From positions 124,001-188,000 of the forward strand of contig NZ_AUND01000039.1 in assembly GCF_000714535.1 (NCBI RefSeq): a stretch of 64,000 nt of DNA, in the 5' to 3' direction. The translations under genes were made by a program, and so were the position numbers. Positions within the stretch are counted from its first letter, which is position 1; every line of letters begins with the position of its first letter. Shown piece after piece: positions 53,758 to 62,102 of this stretch. The notes under the pieces are model-generated. The model did not search any database. It had not been told where the DNA came from and was given only the letters and a program-made list of their open reading frames with translations. The stretch is from Thioclava pacifica DSM 10166. Lineage in GTDB: Bacteria > Pseudomonadota > Alphaproteobacteria > Rhodobacterales > Rhodobacteraceae.

Positions 53758-54425
53758 GCGACGAGCCGGAAGTGACCGACGAAGACGTGACCGACGAAAA
53801 AGAAAAGACGCTGTTCGCGGCCCCGCCCATCGCGGAGCAGGAACGGATGGTCGAGGCGATCCTGTTTGCCTCCGCCGAGCCGGTGACGATCCGCGAAATG
53901 GAAGAACGTATGCCGCATGGATGCGACCCGGCCGAGGCGCTGGTGCATCTGCGCAAACGCTACGAGGGGCGCGGCGTGCGCGTGGTCAAGGTGGGCGAGG
54001 CATGGGCCGTGCGCACAGCGCCTGACCTCGCCTTCCTGATGCAGAAGGAGACGGTGGAGGAGCGCAAGCTTTCGCGCGCCGCAATCGAGACGCTCGCCAT
54101 CATCGCCTATCACCAGCCCGTCACGCGCGCCGAGATCGAGGAAATCCGCGGCGTCGCTGTCTCGCGCGGCACGATCGACCAGCTCCTCGAGATGGAATGG
54201 ATCCGTTTCGGGCGCCGCCGCATGACCCCGGGTCGCCCCGTGACCTTCGTCGTCACCCAAGGTTTTCTGGATCATTTCAGCCTTGAGAGCGCGCGCGACC
54301 TTCCGGGCCTCAAGGAGCTGCGCGCGGCAGGGTTACTGGACTCCCGTCCCCTTCCCGGTGCAAGCTCGGACGAAGACGACGAGGACGAGGCACAAACCGG
54401 CCAGTCCGAACTTTTCGAGGATTGA
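53754..54425 (+). CDS. scpB: Segregation and condensation protein B
   Basis: 223 residues. This is the winged-helix partner of ScpA. MVEAILFASAEPVTIREMEERMP is the first winged helix. LSRAAIETLAIIAYHQPVTRAEIEEIRGVAVSRGTIDQLLEMEWI is the second and the most conserved part. The tail GRPVTFVVTQGFLDHFSLESARDLPGLKELRAAGLL is usual, followed by a short acidic end. An acidic N-terminal extension precedes the domain. It overlaps scpA by four bases and is followed 14 bases later by a tiny basic protein. Confidence 0.95.
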   Translation: MSDEPEVTDEDVTDEKEKTLFAAPPIAEQERMVEAILFASAEPVTIREMEERMPHGCDPAEALVHLRKRYEGRGVRVVKVGEAWAVRTAPDLAFLMQKETVEERKLSRAAIETLAIIAYHQPVTRAEIEEIRGVAVSRGTIDQLLEMEWIRFGRRRMTPGRPVTFVVTQGFLDHFSLESARDLPGLKELRAAGLLDSRPLPGASSDEDDEDEAQTGQSELFED

Positions 54426-54439
54426 AAGGGGCTTCTCCC

Positions 54440-54646
54440 ATGAACCTCAACCAGATCATCAATATGATCATCCGCATGCTGGTCCGTCGCGGGATCAACT
54501 GGGGCATTAACAAGGGCGTCGGCATGGCCTCGAACCGGGGCAAGTCTCCGCAAGAGATGACCCCCGAGGAACGCAAGGCCCAGCAGACCACCCAAGAGGC
54601 GGTGAAGCGGGCCCGTAAGGCGGCACGGATTACGCGGAAGCTGTAA
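54440..54646 (+). CDS. Small basic protein downstream of scpB, unknown function
   Basis: 68 residues from ATG 54440; a TTG at 54422 is a weaker choice. The N-terminal half (NQIINMIIRMLVRRGINWGINKGVGMA) is amphipathic and may touch the membrane or nucleic acid. The C-terminal half is highly charged, with EERKAQQTTQEAVKRARKAARITRKL. There is no known domain. It lies 14 bases after scpB in the same transcript, in the place where tatA often stands in Rhodobacterales relatives. It is not a TatA by sequence: there is no FG-containing hinge. Confidence 0.75.
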   Translation: MNLNQIINMIIRMLVRRGINWGINKGVGMASNRGKSPQEMTPEERKAQQTTQEAVKRARKAARITRKL

Positions 54647-54853
54647 GGGCGGAGGGCGCTTGCGAAGGGGCGGCTTGGGCGGAATAAGTTGCCATTCGTT
54701 GCAGCAACGCCAATGACCGCTTTGTCAGTGGCTCAAGCAGCTGTCTTGCCGATGAAAGAGACGTGAGGGGCCGGCTGAAGTCTGTTTTTGGACTCGATCG
54801 TCCCGTTTCAGTGGCCTGTGTTACGAGTTTGCCGATTACCTCAGCGGCCCGCG

Positions 54854-55495
54854 TTATTTCTGCTGCAAGGCCAACCTGATACCAAGTCCGATCAGTAGAG
54901 TTCCAAGGCACCGGTCCATCCACATGCCGAGGTTTGGTCGCTCCCGAAGGCCTTCTGTCAGTTTCTCGCCAAGGAGCACAAGCGGCGGCTCGATCAATCC
55001 CGCGACGACGATGATGAGCAGCCCGTGTAGGAACAGCTGTGCCCAGATCGGCCCGGCCCCTTCAACGACGAATTGTGGCAAGAACGCTAAGAAGAAGATC
55101 GCGACTTTCGGATTCAAAAGCGACACGAAGACCCCTTGTCGCCAGATGACGAGCGCCGAAACCAGGCCCGATTGCGCCTCGGACACGAAGGAACCGCCGC
55201 GTGAGCGGAGCGCCTTTATGCCAAGATAGATCAAGTAAGCCGCCCCGGCCCATTTTACAGCTGCGAAAGCTGTTGCCGACGATGCCAGGATCGCCGAGAG
55301 ACCCGCGGCTGCGAAGCTCGCGTGAACGAGGGCTCCGGTCCAAATGCCGCCCATGGCGGCAAAACCAGATTTCCGGCCGCCGCGAATTGTCTGGCCGAGA
55401 ATGAACGCGATGTCGGGTCCCGGTGACAGGTTCAGCAGTACAGCTGCGGTCAGAAATGTGCTCCAGTGAAGGATAGTGTAGTCAAACAACGCCAT
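54854..55495 (-). CDS. LysE/RhtB-family amino acid exporter
   Basis: 213 residues with about six membrane helices. LLNLSPGPDIAFILGQTIRGGRKSGFAAMGG is the LysE/RhtB signature. WAGAAYLIYLGIKALRS and SLLNPKVAIFFLAFLPQF are the other conserved helix segments. It would export amino acids or their analogues. The exact substrate is unknown. The gene and its flanks (about 54650-55700) look lower in GC and use codons such as TCA, GAA and AAA more than the neighbours, so recent gain is plausible. It ends 207 bases from the scpB-linked small gene and starts 225 bases from moxR. Confidence 0.9.
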   Translation of the reverse strand: MALFDYTILHWSTFLTAAVLLNLSPGPDIAFILGQTIRGGRKSGFAAMGGIWTGALVHASFAAAGLSAILASSATAFAAVKWAGAAYLIYLGIKALRSRGGSFVSEAQSGLVSALVIWRQGVFVSLLNPKVAIFFLAFLPQFVVEGAGPIWAQLFLHGLLIIVVAGLIEPPLVLLGEKLTEGLRERPNLGMWMDRCLGTLLIGLGIRLALQQK

Positions 55496-55720
55496 GCCTC
55501 TGAAATCCTAAATTCGAACCGTTTGCTTTCGGGTGTGTCGACCCATTGCCTGACGTTCCGGCACTCACAATTCGTCGCTCTTCAAGCCGGAAACAAGCCC
55601 TTGGAGAACCTGCTCGAATTCTTCAAATTCTCGCCGCCTCTCCGGAGCAGACACGGTCAATCGCGCAGCATCATCCAAATCGGGCTCGGACCTTCGGCGG
55701 ATCTGCTGTCGACCCCTTGC

Positions 55721-56563
55721 CTACCGCCCCTGTCGCCGCGCCATGAAGGCCAGTCGTTCGAACAGATGCACGTCCTGCTCGTTCTTCAGAAGCGCCCCGT
55801 GCAGTTTCGGCAGCAGGTTCGCGCCTTCGCGTTTCAGGTCCTCGGGGTTCAGATCCTCGGCCACGAGCAGCTTCAGCCAGTCGAGCACCTCGCTCGTCGA
55901 GGGCTTCTTCTTCAGGCCCGGCGTCTCACGGATCTCGTAGAACTGGCTCAGCGCCTCGGTCAGCAGGCGGTCCTTGATGTCGGGAAAGTGGACGGCGACG
56001 ATTTCCTTCATCACTTCGGGTTCCGGGAAGCGGATGTAGTGGAAGAAGCAGCGGCGCAGGAAGGCGTCGGGCAGTTCCTTTTCGTTGTTCGAGGTGATGA
56101 TGACGACGGGGCGGTGGGCCGCGCGGATCGTCTCGCCGGTCTCGTAGACATGGAACTCCATCTTGTCGAGTTCCTGCAGCAGGTCGTTCGGGAACTCGAT
56201 ATCGGCCTTGTCCACTTCGTCGATCAGCAGCACGACCTTCCGATCCGCCTCGAAGGCCTGCCAGAGCTTGCCCTTGCGGATGTAGTTCTTCACGTCATTG
56301 ACGCGCGCATCGCCGAGCTGGCTGTCGCGCAGCCGGCTGACGGCGTCATATTCATACAGTCCCTGCTGCGCCTTGGTGGTGGATTTGATGTTCCACTCCA
56401 CCATCTCCATCCCGAGGCTCGCCGCCACCTGGCGGGCCAGTTCCGTCTTGCCGGTGCCGGGCTCACCCTTCACCAGAAGCGGACGTTCAAGCGCCACGGC
56501 GGCATTCACCGCCACCGTCAGATCAGGGGGCGCGACGTAGGAATCGGTCGATTGAAATTGCAC
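55721..56563 (-). CDS. MoxR-family AAA+ ATPase
   Basis: 280 residues from GTG 56563, which has GGAG upstream and gives the usual VQFQSTDSYVAPPDLTVAV lead; an earlier ATG adds 28 non-conserved residues. Walker A is GEPGTGKTE, Walker B is VLLIDEVDKAD, and sensor-1 is VIITSNNEKELPDAF. RRCFFHYIRFPEP is the arginine-finger region. MoxR ATPases usually act with a VWA-domain protein (CoxE-like) to mature metalloenzymes. No such partner lies downstream here; a LysE gene does. Confidence 0.88.
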   Translation of the reverse strand: MQFQSTDSYVAPPDLTVAVNAAVALERPLLVKGEPGTGKTELARQVAASLGMEMVEWNIKSTTKAQQGLYEYDAVSRLRDSQLGDARVNDVKNYIRKGKLWQAFEADRKVVLLIDEVDKADIEFPNDLLQELDKMEFHVYETGETIRAAHRPVVIITSNNEKELPDAFLRRCFFHYIRFPEPEVMKEIVAVHFPDIKDRLLTEALSQFYEIRETPGLKKKPSTSEVLDWLKLLVAEDLNPEDLKREGANLLPKLHGALLKNEQDVHLFERLAFMARRQGR

Positions 56564-56796
56564 GGTGTCAGGCTCCGGCTGGCAGGGGGCGCGCAAGGAT
56601 GTTGCGCAGATCGGGTGCAAATTAGCCGCGCCCCATTCCTGCCGCAAGCGCGGGGTAGGATTTGATCGTCAAACAACCCGCAGGGGTGAAACGAGGCGTG
56701 ACAACCCTATCTTCATGCGGTAAGGGAGCGCCCGAGGAGTGTCCGATGGCGAATTTTGATCACAGTGAGACGCCCGGCACGGAAGAGAGGGCAGCT

Positions 56797-57219
56797 ATGA
56801 AAGCAGAGGTTTTCCTTCCGGATGACTATCGTCCGGCCGAAGATGAACCCTTCATGAACGATCGACAGCTGGAATATTTCCGCCGCAAGCTGCTGGCCTG
56901 GAAATCCGAGCTTCTCGAACAATCCGCCGAAACGCTCGAAGGCCTTGCGGAATCGGCACGTAACGTGCCCGATATCGCTGACCGCGCTTCCGAAGAGACC
57001 GATCGCGCGCTGGAGCTGCGTACCCGTGATCGTCAGCGCAAGCTGGTCTCGAAAATCGACGCCGCACTGCGCCGCATCGACAATGGCGAATACGGCTATT
57101 GCGAGAAGACCGGCGAGCCGATCTCGCTGAAGCGTCTCGATGCCCGTCCGATCGCCACGATGACGCTCGAAGCGCAGGAAAAGCACGAGCGCCGCGAACG
57201 CGTGCATCGCGACGACTAA
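56797..57219 (+). CDS. dksA: RNA polymerase-binding transcription factor DksA (single-Cys type)
   Basis: 140 residues from ATG 56797, giving the usual MKAEVFLPDDYRPAEDEP start of alphaproteobacterial DksA. ATG 56746 has a good GAGGAG site and would add 17 residues, so the true start is uncertain. The coiled-coil tip is PDIADRASEE, with the Asp-x-x-Asp-x-Ala (D59, D62, A64) that contacts the polymerase secondary channel. The globular part GYCEKTGEPISLKRLDARPIATMT keeps just one Cys (C102) where E. coli has four zinc ligands. Single-Cys DksA is known from Rhodobacter sphaeroides. It amplifies ppGpp control of transcription. Confidence 0.93.
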   Translation: MKAEVFLPDDYRPAEDEPFMNDRQLEYFRRKLLAWKSELLEQSAETLEGLAESARNVPDIADRASEETDRALELRTRDRQRKLVSKIDAALRRIDNGEYGYCEKTGEPISLKRLDARPIATMTLEAQEKHERRERVHRDD

Positions 57220-57288
57220 GCGCGCGGAGCGCGGTGACTGATCCTTTGCGCCATGGCGCGCAGAGTTGATTTCGCTCAAGGAATTTTC

Positions 57289-57315
57289 ACACCGGTGCCG
57301 CGAAGGTGCCGGTGT
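57289..57315 (+). terminator. Intrinsic terminator after dksA
   Basis: ACACCGG (57289-57295) pairs with CCGGTGT (57309-57315), with four further pairs (two wobble) closing a GCGAA loop. TCTCGTTT follows. The structure also lies just before the next gene's ribosome site. Confidence 0.65.
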
Positions 57316-57335
57316 TCTCGTTTGAAGGAGGAGCC

Positions 57336-58505
57336 ATGCTGATCGGGCGCAAGGTGACGGTGCTGGGCGCGGGTATCGCGGGGCTGACGGTGGCGCGGGC
57401 GCTTGCGATGCGTGGCGCCGAGGTTGAAGTTCTCGAACAGGCTGATGCGATCCGCGAGGTGGGCGCGGGGCTACAGGTCTCGCCCAATGGCGCGCGGGTT
57501 CTGAAGGCTCTGGGGCTCTCCGAGGCGCTTGAGGCGGCGGGGCCCTGCGCCGAGGCGGTGCAGCTTGTCGATGGCGAGACTGGCAGCCAGGTGGCGCGGC
57601 TCGATCTGGCGCGGCTGCGCCCGGGGGAGGGCTACCACTTCATTCACCGCGCGCGGCTGATCGATCTGCTGGCCGAAGGTGCGCGCGACGCTGGCGTGCA
57701 GATTCGCCTCCTGCAACAGATCGAGGAGGTTGATCTCGCGGGCGACGCGCCACGGCTGGTGACGCGGCAAGGCGCCGAGATCGCATCCAACCTGCTGATC
57801 GGGGCGGACGGGCTGCATTCGAAGGTACGTCAGGCGCTCAACGGCCGGGTCGCGCCCTTCTTCACCCATCAGGTTGCCTGGCGCGCGTTGATCCCCTGTT
57901 CGGATGACGAGCCCAAGGTGGCGCAGGTCTTCATGGGGGCGGGGCGGCATCTGGTGAGCTATCCGCTGGGCCGGGGCCTGCGCAACATCGTGGCGGTCGA
58001 GGAGCGCCATCGCTGGGTCGAGGAGAGCTGGAACCTCGAGGATGACCCGATCAACCTGCGCACCGCTTTCGCGGATTTCTGCCCGACGGTGCGGAACTGG
58101 CTCGCACAGGTCGAAAAAGTCTATCTCTGGGGGCTGTTCCGTCACCCGGTGGCGGAGCATTGGTTCGGCCGGAAAGCCGTGATCCTTGGCGATGCGGCCC
58201 ATCCAACGCTGCCTTTCCTAGCGCAAGGCGCGGTGATGGCGATGGAGGATGCCTGGGTTCTGGCCGAGGCGCTGGCCCATCACGAGCGTGACGAAGTGGC
58301 CTTTGCAGCCTATCAGCAGGCGCGGCGCGATCGCTGCGAGAAGATCGTCGATGCAGCCACGAAGAACGCGCGAAACTACCACCTCTCGGGAGCCCCGCGC
58401 ACCTTGGGCCATCTTGCGCTGCGCGCGGCCTCTCGTTTCGCGCCAGAGCGACTGGTTGGGCGGTTCGACTGGATCTACGGCCATGACGTGACGCAAGCGG
58501 GCTAG
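57336..58505 (+). CDS. FAD-dependent monooxygenase (salicylate hydroxylase-like)
   Basis: 389 residues from ATG 57336 behind GAAGGAGGAG. VTVLGAGIAGLTVARALAMRGAEVEVLEQ is the GxGxxG dinucleotide fold. NLLIGADGLHSKVRQAL is the DG motif, and AVILGDAAHPTLPFLAQGAVMAMEDAWVLAEAL is the GD motif of group A flavin hydroxylases. It resembles enzymes annotated as salicylate hydroxylase or 6-hydroxynicotinate-type monooxygenase, but the substrate is unknown. It is transcribed after the dksA terminator and is probably monocistronic. Confidence 0.9.
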   Translation: MLIGRKVTVLGAGIAGLTVARALAMRGAEVEVLEQADAIREVGAGLQVSPNGARVLKALGLSEALEAAGPCAEAVQLVDGETGSQVARLDLARLRPGEGYHFIHRARLIDLLAEGARDAGVQIRLLQQIEEVDLAGDAPRLVTRQGAEIASNLLIGADGLHSKVRQALNGRVAPFFTHQVAWRALIPCSDDEPKVAQVFMGAGRHLVSYPLGRGLRNIVAVEERHRWVEESWNLEDDPINLRTAFADFCPTVRNWLAQVEKVYLWGLFRHPVAEHWFGRKAVILGDAAHPTLPFLAQGAVMAMEDAWVLAEALAHHERDEVAFAAYQQARRDRCEKIVDAATKNARNYHLSGAPRTLGHLALRAASRFAPERLVGRFDWIYGHDVTQAG

Positions 58506-58572
58506 GGGCGAGCGTCTCCGTTCGGTCCTTGGCACGGGGCGCCCTTCCAAGGGAAGGATGCGTCTGCCCGGC

Positions 58573-59655
58573 TCACCCCATCCGGAAATGCTTGGCGAGC
58601 TTGAGGCCCTGGCCCTGGTAATTCGAGGCGATGCCCTTGCCGTAAAGCTGCTTGGGCTCCTCGGCCATGCGTTCATAGACCAGACGGCCCACGACCTGCC
58701 CATGCTCGAGCGCGAACGGGGCTTCGTGGCAGCGCACTTCCAGTACCCCGCGCGAGCCTGCGCCGCCCGCCGCGCCATGGCCGAAGCCGGGATCGAAAAA
58801 GCCCGCGTAATGGACGCGGAACTCACCCACCATCGCAAGATAGGGCGCCATCTCGGCGGCATGATCGGGCGGAATCGTCACGGCCTCGCGGCTGACGAGG
58901 ATGTAGAACGCGCCAGGATCGAGGATGATCCGGCCGTCGTCCGAGCGCACCTCTTCCCAGAAATCCGAGGCCGGGTAATGCGCGATCCTGTCGAGATCGA
59001 TCACCCCGGTATGGGGCTTGGCGCGGTAGCCCACCAGGTCGCCCTCGGCAGGCCGCAGATCAACCGAGAAACCCAGACCCTCATCGATCACGGCCTCGCC
59101 ATCGACGAGCGGTTCCTGCTGGTGAAGGATCTTCAGCTCGGGGTCCGAAAGGACCGCCTGACCGGCGCGGAAGCGAATCTGGTTGAGGCGCATACCCGGA
59201 CGCACCAGCACCGAGAAGCTGCGCGGGCAGATCTCGGCATAGAGCGGGCCCTGATAGCCTTCGGGAATGCGGTCGAACTCGGTGCCCTCATCGGTGATCA
59301 GGCGGGTCAGCAGATCGAGACGCCCGGTCGAGCTTTTGGCATTGGCGACCGCGGTGATGCCCTCGGGCAGCGAGAGGCTCTCCATCAGCGGTACGAGATA
59401 GACGCAGCCCTTCTCGAGCACGACGCCGTCCTCGGTCACGTTCATACGGTGCATCTCGAAATCTTCGAGTCGGTCTTCCACCCGGCGGCCCTTGCCCGCG
59501 AGGAAGGAGGCGCGCAGGCGATAGGCCACGCGGCCAAGGCGCAGATCGAGGCTCGCGGGCTGGATCTGTTCGGGAATGACCGCGGGCTCTGCGGCGATCT
59601 CGCCGCGCGCGATCATCTCTTCCAGCATCGTATCGGGCAGCACGCCGATGGTCAT
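58573..59655 (-). CDS. dcd: 2'-Deoxycytidine 5'-triphosphate deaminase (double-domain form)
   Basis: 360 residues from the ATG at 59653-59655 behind AGGAGGG; a longer frame runs through the tRNA and is rejected. It converts dCTP to dUTP for thymidylate synthesis. IQPASLDLRLGRVAYRLRASF and AVANAKSSTGRLDLLTRLITDEGTEFDRIPEGYQGPLYAEICPRSFSVLVRPGMRLNQIRF form the first dUTPase-like domain. A second copy follows (GVIDLDRIAHYPASDFWEEV, then GFFDPGFGHG). The 360-residue length is the PF06559-type tandem form common in alphaproteobacteria rather than the about 190-residue E. coli type. Confidence 0.93.
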   Translation of the reverse strand: MTIGVLPDTMLEEMIARGEIAAEPAVIPEQIQPASLDLRLGRVAYRLRASFLAGKGRRVEDRLEDFEMHRMNVTEDGVVLEKGCVYLVPLMESLSLPEGITAVANAKSSTGRLDLLTRLITDEGTEFDRIPEGYQGPLYAEICPRSFSVLVRPGMRLNQIRFRAGQAVLSDPELKILHQQEPLVDGEAVIDEGLGFSVDLRPAEGDLVGYRAKPHTGVIDLDRIAHYPASDFWEEVRSDDGRIILDPGAFYILVSREAVTIPPDHAAEMAPYLAMVGEFRVHYAGFFDPGFGHGAAGGAGSRGVLEVRCHEAPFALEHGQVVGRLVYERMAEEPKQLYGKGIASNYQGQGLKLAKHFRMG

Positions 59656-59678
59656 CCGATCCCTCCTGCGGATACACG

Positions 59679-59708
59679 AACGCCCACCCCCGTGAAGGGG
59701 TGGGCGTT
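59679..59708 (-). terminator. Terminator downstream of tRNA-Pro
   Basis: A perfect 12-bp stem (59679-59690 with 59697-59708) and a 6-base loop lies just 3' of the tRNA on the minus strand and 24 bases before the dcd start. It separates the tRNA transcript from dcd. Confidence 0.82.
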
Positions 59709-59716
59709 TGTCGTGA

Positions 59717-59794
59717 TGGTCGGGCCGGCGAGATTCGAACTCGCGACCTTCCGCCCCCCAGACGGACGCGCTAACCAGGCTGCGCCACGGCCCG
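59717..59794 (-). tRNA. tRNA-Pro (anticodon GGG)
   Basis: On the minus strand the acceptor CGGGCCG pairs with CGGCCCG, followed by A and an encoded CCA (59719-59717). The D-arm has GCGCAGCCTGGTTAGCGC. The anticodon stem TCCGT/GCGGA closes the loop CTGGGGG, giving anticodon GGG, which reads CCC and CCU. The T-arm contains GTTCGAATC. The MerR-type gene lies 86 bases upstream on the same strand, and a terminator lies 8 bases downstream. Confidence 0.96.
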
Positions 59795-59880
59795 ACGAGG
59801 GGCATATAGAGCGAAGCCGCGTCCGGGTGCAAGCGGATATGCGAAGAAATTTCATCTGGCCTGTCACGATCCCCGACCCG

Positions 59881-60708
59881 TCAGTCCGGACGGATTTCAG
59901 CGTCAGGGTGAGCGGTCTGGGCGAGGCGGATCTGGAGCGCTTTGGCGCGCAGCCGAAGCATCCTCAGATCGCCACGATCGGCTGGGCTCAGCCGCTCGGG
60001 ATCGAGTTGGCGCAGGTTGTGCAGAAGCCGCGCGAGCGAGGGCTGTCCCTTGGGCGCGGCGGGCTCCTTCTTCTGCTCGATCGTCATCGCGACGACCGGG
60101 GCAGGGGGCTCGGGCTCGGGTTCGACATCGAGTGCGATCGGGGCTTCCTCGACCTCCGGCTCAGCATCAGGCTCATCGAATAAGGAGGGCTGCGCGGGCG
60201 CGGACGGGCGCGGGAAGGGCGTAACCGAGCTTGGCGGCGTTTTGGCGGCTTCGGGGGTGGCCTGCGCGAGCTCTGGCTGTGCTTCAGGTTCTTCCGCTGT
60301 TTCGGCTTCGGTGGTCTGGGGCTCTGTCGGCGCGGTTTCTGCGATTGCCTCGACGGGCTCTGTCGCGACCGGCTCGGGAGCGGCGGGCGTCTTCGGTTCC
60401 GCCTTGGCGGGCGGCTCAGCGGTCTCGTCCTCAAGCACCACTGTCGATTGGGCGGAGACTTCCCGGATCCCCTCCTCGCGCAGCTTCTTTTGCACGGAGC
60501 GGATCGTCATGCCCTCGTCATGCAGAAGATGTTTGATCCCGCCCAGAAGCGCCACGTCACCGGGGCGGTAATAACGCCGCCCACCGGCGCGCTTCACGGG
60601 CTTGAGCTGAGGAAACTTGCTTTCCCAGAAACGCAGCACATGGGTCGGGGTGTCGAGCAGCTCGGCGACTTCCGAGATTGTCCGGAACGCGTCGGCGGAT
60701 TTGCCCAT
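59881..60708 (-). CDS. MerR-family transcriptional regulator with long acidic linker
   Basis: 275 residues. The N-terminal MerR helix-turn-helix (about 8-77) is [42 protein letters not shown]-type, including the conserved RFWE and GRRYYR. It is followed by about 130 residues of Pro/Ala/Glu-rich disorder. A conserved C-terminal helical region of about 45 residues contains [34 protein letters not shown]. There is no metal-binding Cys, so it is not a metal sensor of the classical type. It starts 12 bases after the ihfA stop. The fabH-ihfA-merR order is common in alphaproteobacteria. Confidence 0.9.
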   Translation of the reverse strand: MGKSADAFRTISEVAELLDTPTHVLRFWESKFPQLKPVKRAGGRRYYRPGDVALLGGIKHLLHDEGMTIRSVQKKLREEGIREVSAQSTVVLEDETAEPPAKAEPKTPAAPEPVATEPVEAIAETAPTEPQTTEAETAEEPEAQPELAQATPEAAKTPPSSVTPFPRPSAPAQPSLFDEPDAEPEVEEAPIALDVEPEPEPPAPVVAMTIEQKKEPAAPKGQPSLARLLHNLRQLDPERLSPADRGDLRMLRLRAKALQIRLAQTAHPDAEIRPD

Positions 60709-60720
60709 CTGTGCGCCTCG

Positions 60721-61020
60721 TTACTTAGCATTTCCCGCGGCGACGCGATCTTTCATCAGATGCGAGGGGCGGAAAGACAGCACCCGGCGAGGCGAGATCG
60801 GAACCTCTTCCCCGGTCTTGGGATTGCGGCCCATACGCGACGCCTTCTCGCGGACCGAGAAGGTGCCGAACGAGCTGATCTTCACCGTCTCGCCACGCAC
60901 CAGCGCGTCCGACATGTGTTGCAGCACGCTCTCGACGAGCTGGGCGGATTCATTGCGCGACAGGCCCACCTCACGGAAGACGGCTTCGCTCAGGTCCATG
61001 CGCGTAAGCGTTTTCGACAT
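60721..61020 (-). CDS. ihfA: Integration host factor subunit alpha
   Basis: 99 residues. It is a HU/IHF-family DNA-bending protein. [30 protein letters not shown] is the N-terminal dimer helix pair. [41 protein letters not shown] contains the beta-arm with the intercalating Pro (RNPKTG). The combination matches IHF-alpha rather than HU. It forms a heterodimer with IHF-beta, which is encoded elsewhere. It follows fabH by 107 bases and precedes the MerR-type gene by 12. Confidence 0.95.
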   Translation of the reverse strand: MSKTLTRMDLSEAVFREVGLSRNESAQLVESVLQHMSDALVRGETVKISSFGTFSVREKASRMGRNPKTGEEVPISPRRVLSFRPSHLMKDRVAAGNAK

Positions 61021-61127
61021 AGTATCCCCCCGGACAACTGGATTTCACTCACAGTGACGGACCGTAAATCCCGAGTCAATATCAAGCACTTGCGTGGCGG
61101 GGTTGATCTGGGCCGATGGGCGGGAAA

Positions 61128-62102
61128 TTACCAGCGCAGGACGACGGAACCCCAGGCGAGGCCACCACCGATCGCCTCGGTCACGACAACCTGGCCTTCC
61201 TTGATCTGGCCACGCGCCTTGCCGACCGAGAGCGCGAGCGGAATCGAGGCGGCGGAGGTGTTGCCGTGATCCTGCACGGTGACCACGACGCGATCCATCG
61301 GAACCTGCATCCGCTCGGCCGTGGCCGAGATGATGCGCAGGTTGGCCTGATGGGGCACGATCCAGTCGATATTCTCGCCACTCATCCCGATCTTTTCGAG
61401 CGCGGAGTGGGCGGTTTCGGAGAGTTTCGTGACCGCGTGTTTGAACACCGCATTACCCTGCATGCGCAGATGGCCCGCCGTGCCGGTGGTCGAAACGCCC
61501 CCGTCGACGTAAAGCAGATCCTTGTAACGCCCGTCCGAATGAAGGTCTGAGGCAAGGATGCCGCGATCATTCGCGGTGCCGGTGCCTTCCGCCGCTTCGA
61601 GGATCAGCGCGCCTGCGCCATCGCCGAAGAGCACGCAGGTACCCCGGTCGGTCCAGTCCATGATCCGCGAGAAGGTCTCGGCGCCGATGACCAGCACACG
61701 CTCGGCCTGACCGGAGAGGATCAGCCCGTTGGCATTGGTCAGCGCGAAGATGAAGCCCGCGCAGACGGCCTGCACGTCATAGGCAAAACCGGTGGTCGAG
61801 CCGAGCCCCGCCTGCACCATCGTCGCGACGGAAGGGAAGGTGTGGTCCGGGGTCGAAGTCGCCACGACAATCGCGTCGATCTGGTCGACGCTCATCCCGG
61901 CATCGTCGAGCGCGGCCTGAGCGGCCTTGATCGCGAGCTGCGAGGTGGTTTCGCCTTCCGCGGCGAAATGGCGCCGTTCGATCCCGGTGCGCGAGCGGAT
62001 CCATTCATCCGTGGTATCGAGCGTCTTCTCGAACTCGGCGTTCTCGACAACGCGCTCGGGCAGGTAATGGCCTACGCCGCGCACCACGGATCTGATCGTC
62101 AT
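61128..62102 (-). CDS. fabH: Beta-ketoacyl-ACP synthase III
   Basis: 324 residues. It starts fatty acid synthesis by condensing acetyl-CoA with malonyl-ACP. The catalytic Cys is C114 in DVQAVCAGFIFAL. IVPHQANLRIISATAER holds the His and DHGNTSAASIPLAL the Asn of the C-H-N triad. RSRTGIERRHFA is the CoA-binding start. Its ATG overlaps the plsX stop by four bases (62099-62102), so plsX-fabH are coupled, as in many bacteria. Confidence 0.97.
   Translation of the reverse strand: MTIRSVVRGVGHYLPERVVENAEFEKTLDTTDEWIRSRTGIERRHFAAEGETTSQLAIKAAQAALDDAGMSVDQIDAIVVATSTPDHTFPSVATMVQAGLGSTTGFAYDVQAVCAGFIFALTNANGLILSGQAERVLVIGAETFSRIMDWTDRGTCVLFGDGAGALILEAAEGTGTANDRGILASDLHSDGRYKDLLYVDGGVSTTGTAGHLRMQGNAVFKHAVTKLSETAHSALEKIGMSGENIDWIVPHQANLRIISATAERMQVPMDRVVVTVQDHGNTSAASIPLALSVGKARGQIKEGQVVVTEAIGGGLAWGSVVLRW

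Noticed and set aside
59656-59832. Extended N-terminus for dCTP deaminase reading through the tRNA
   Set aside because: The extension is the translation of the tRNA-Pro gene and its terminator; a strong ribosome site precedes the ATG at 59655.
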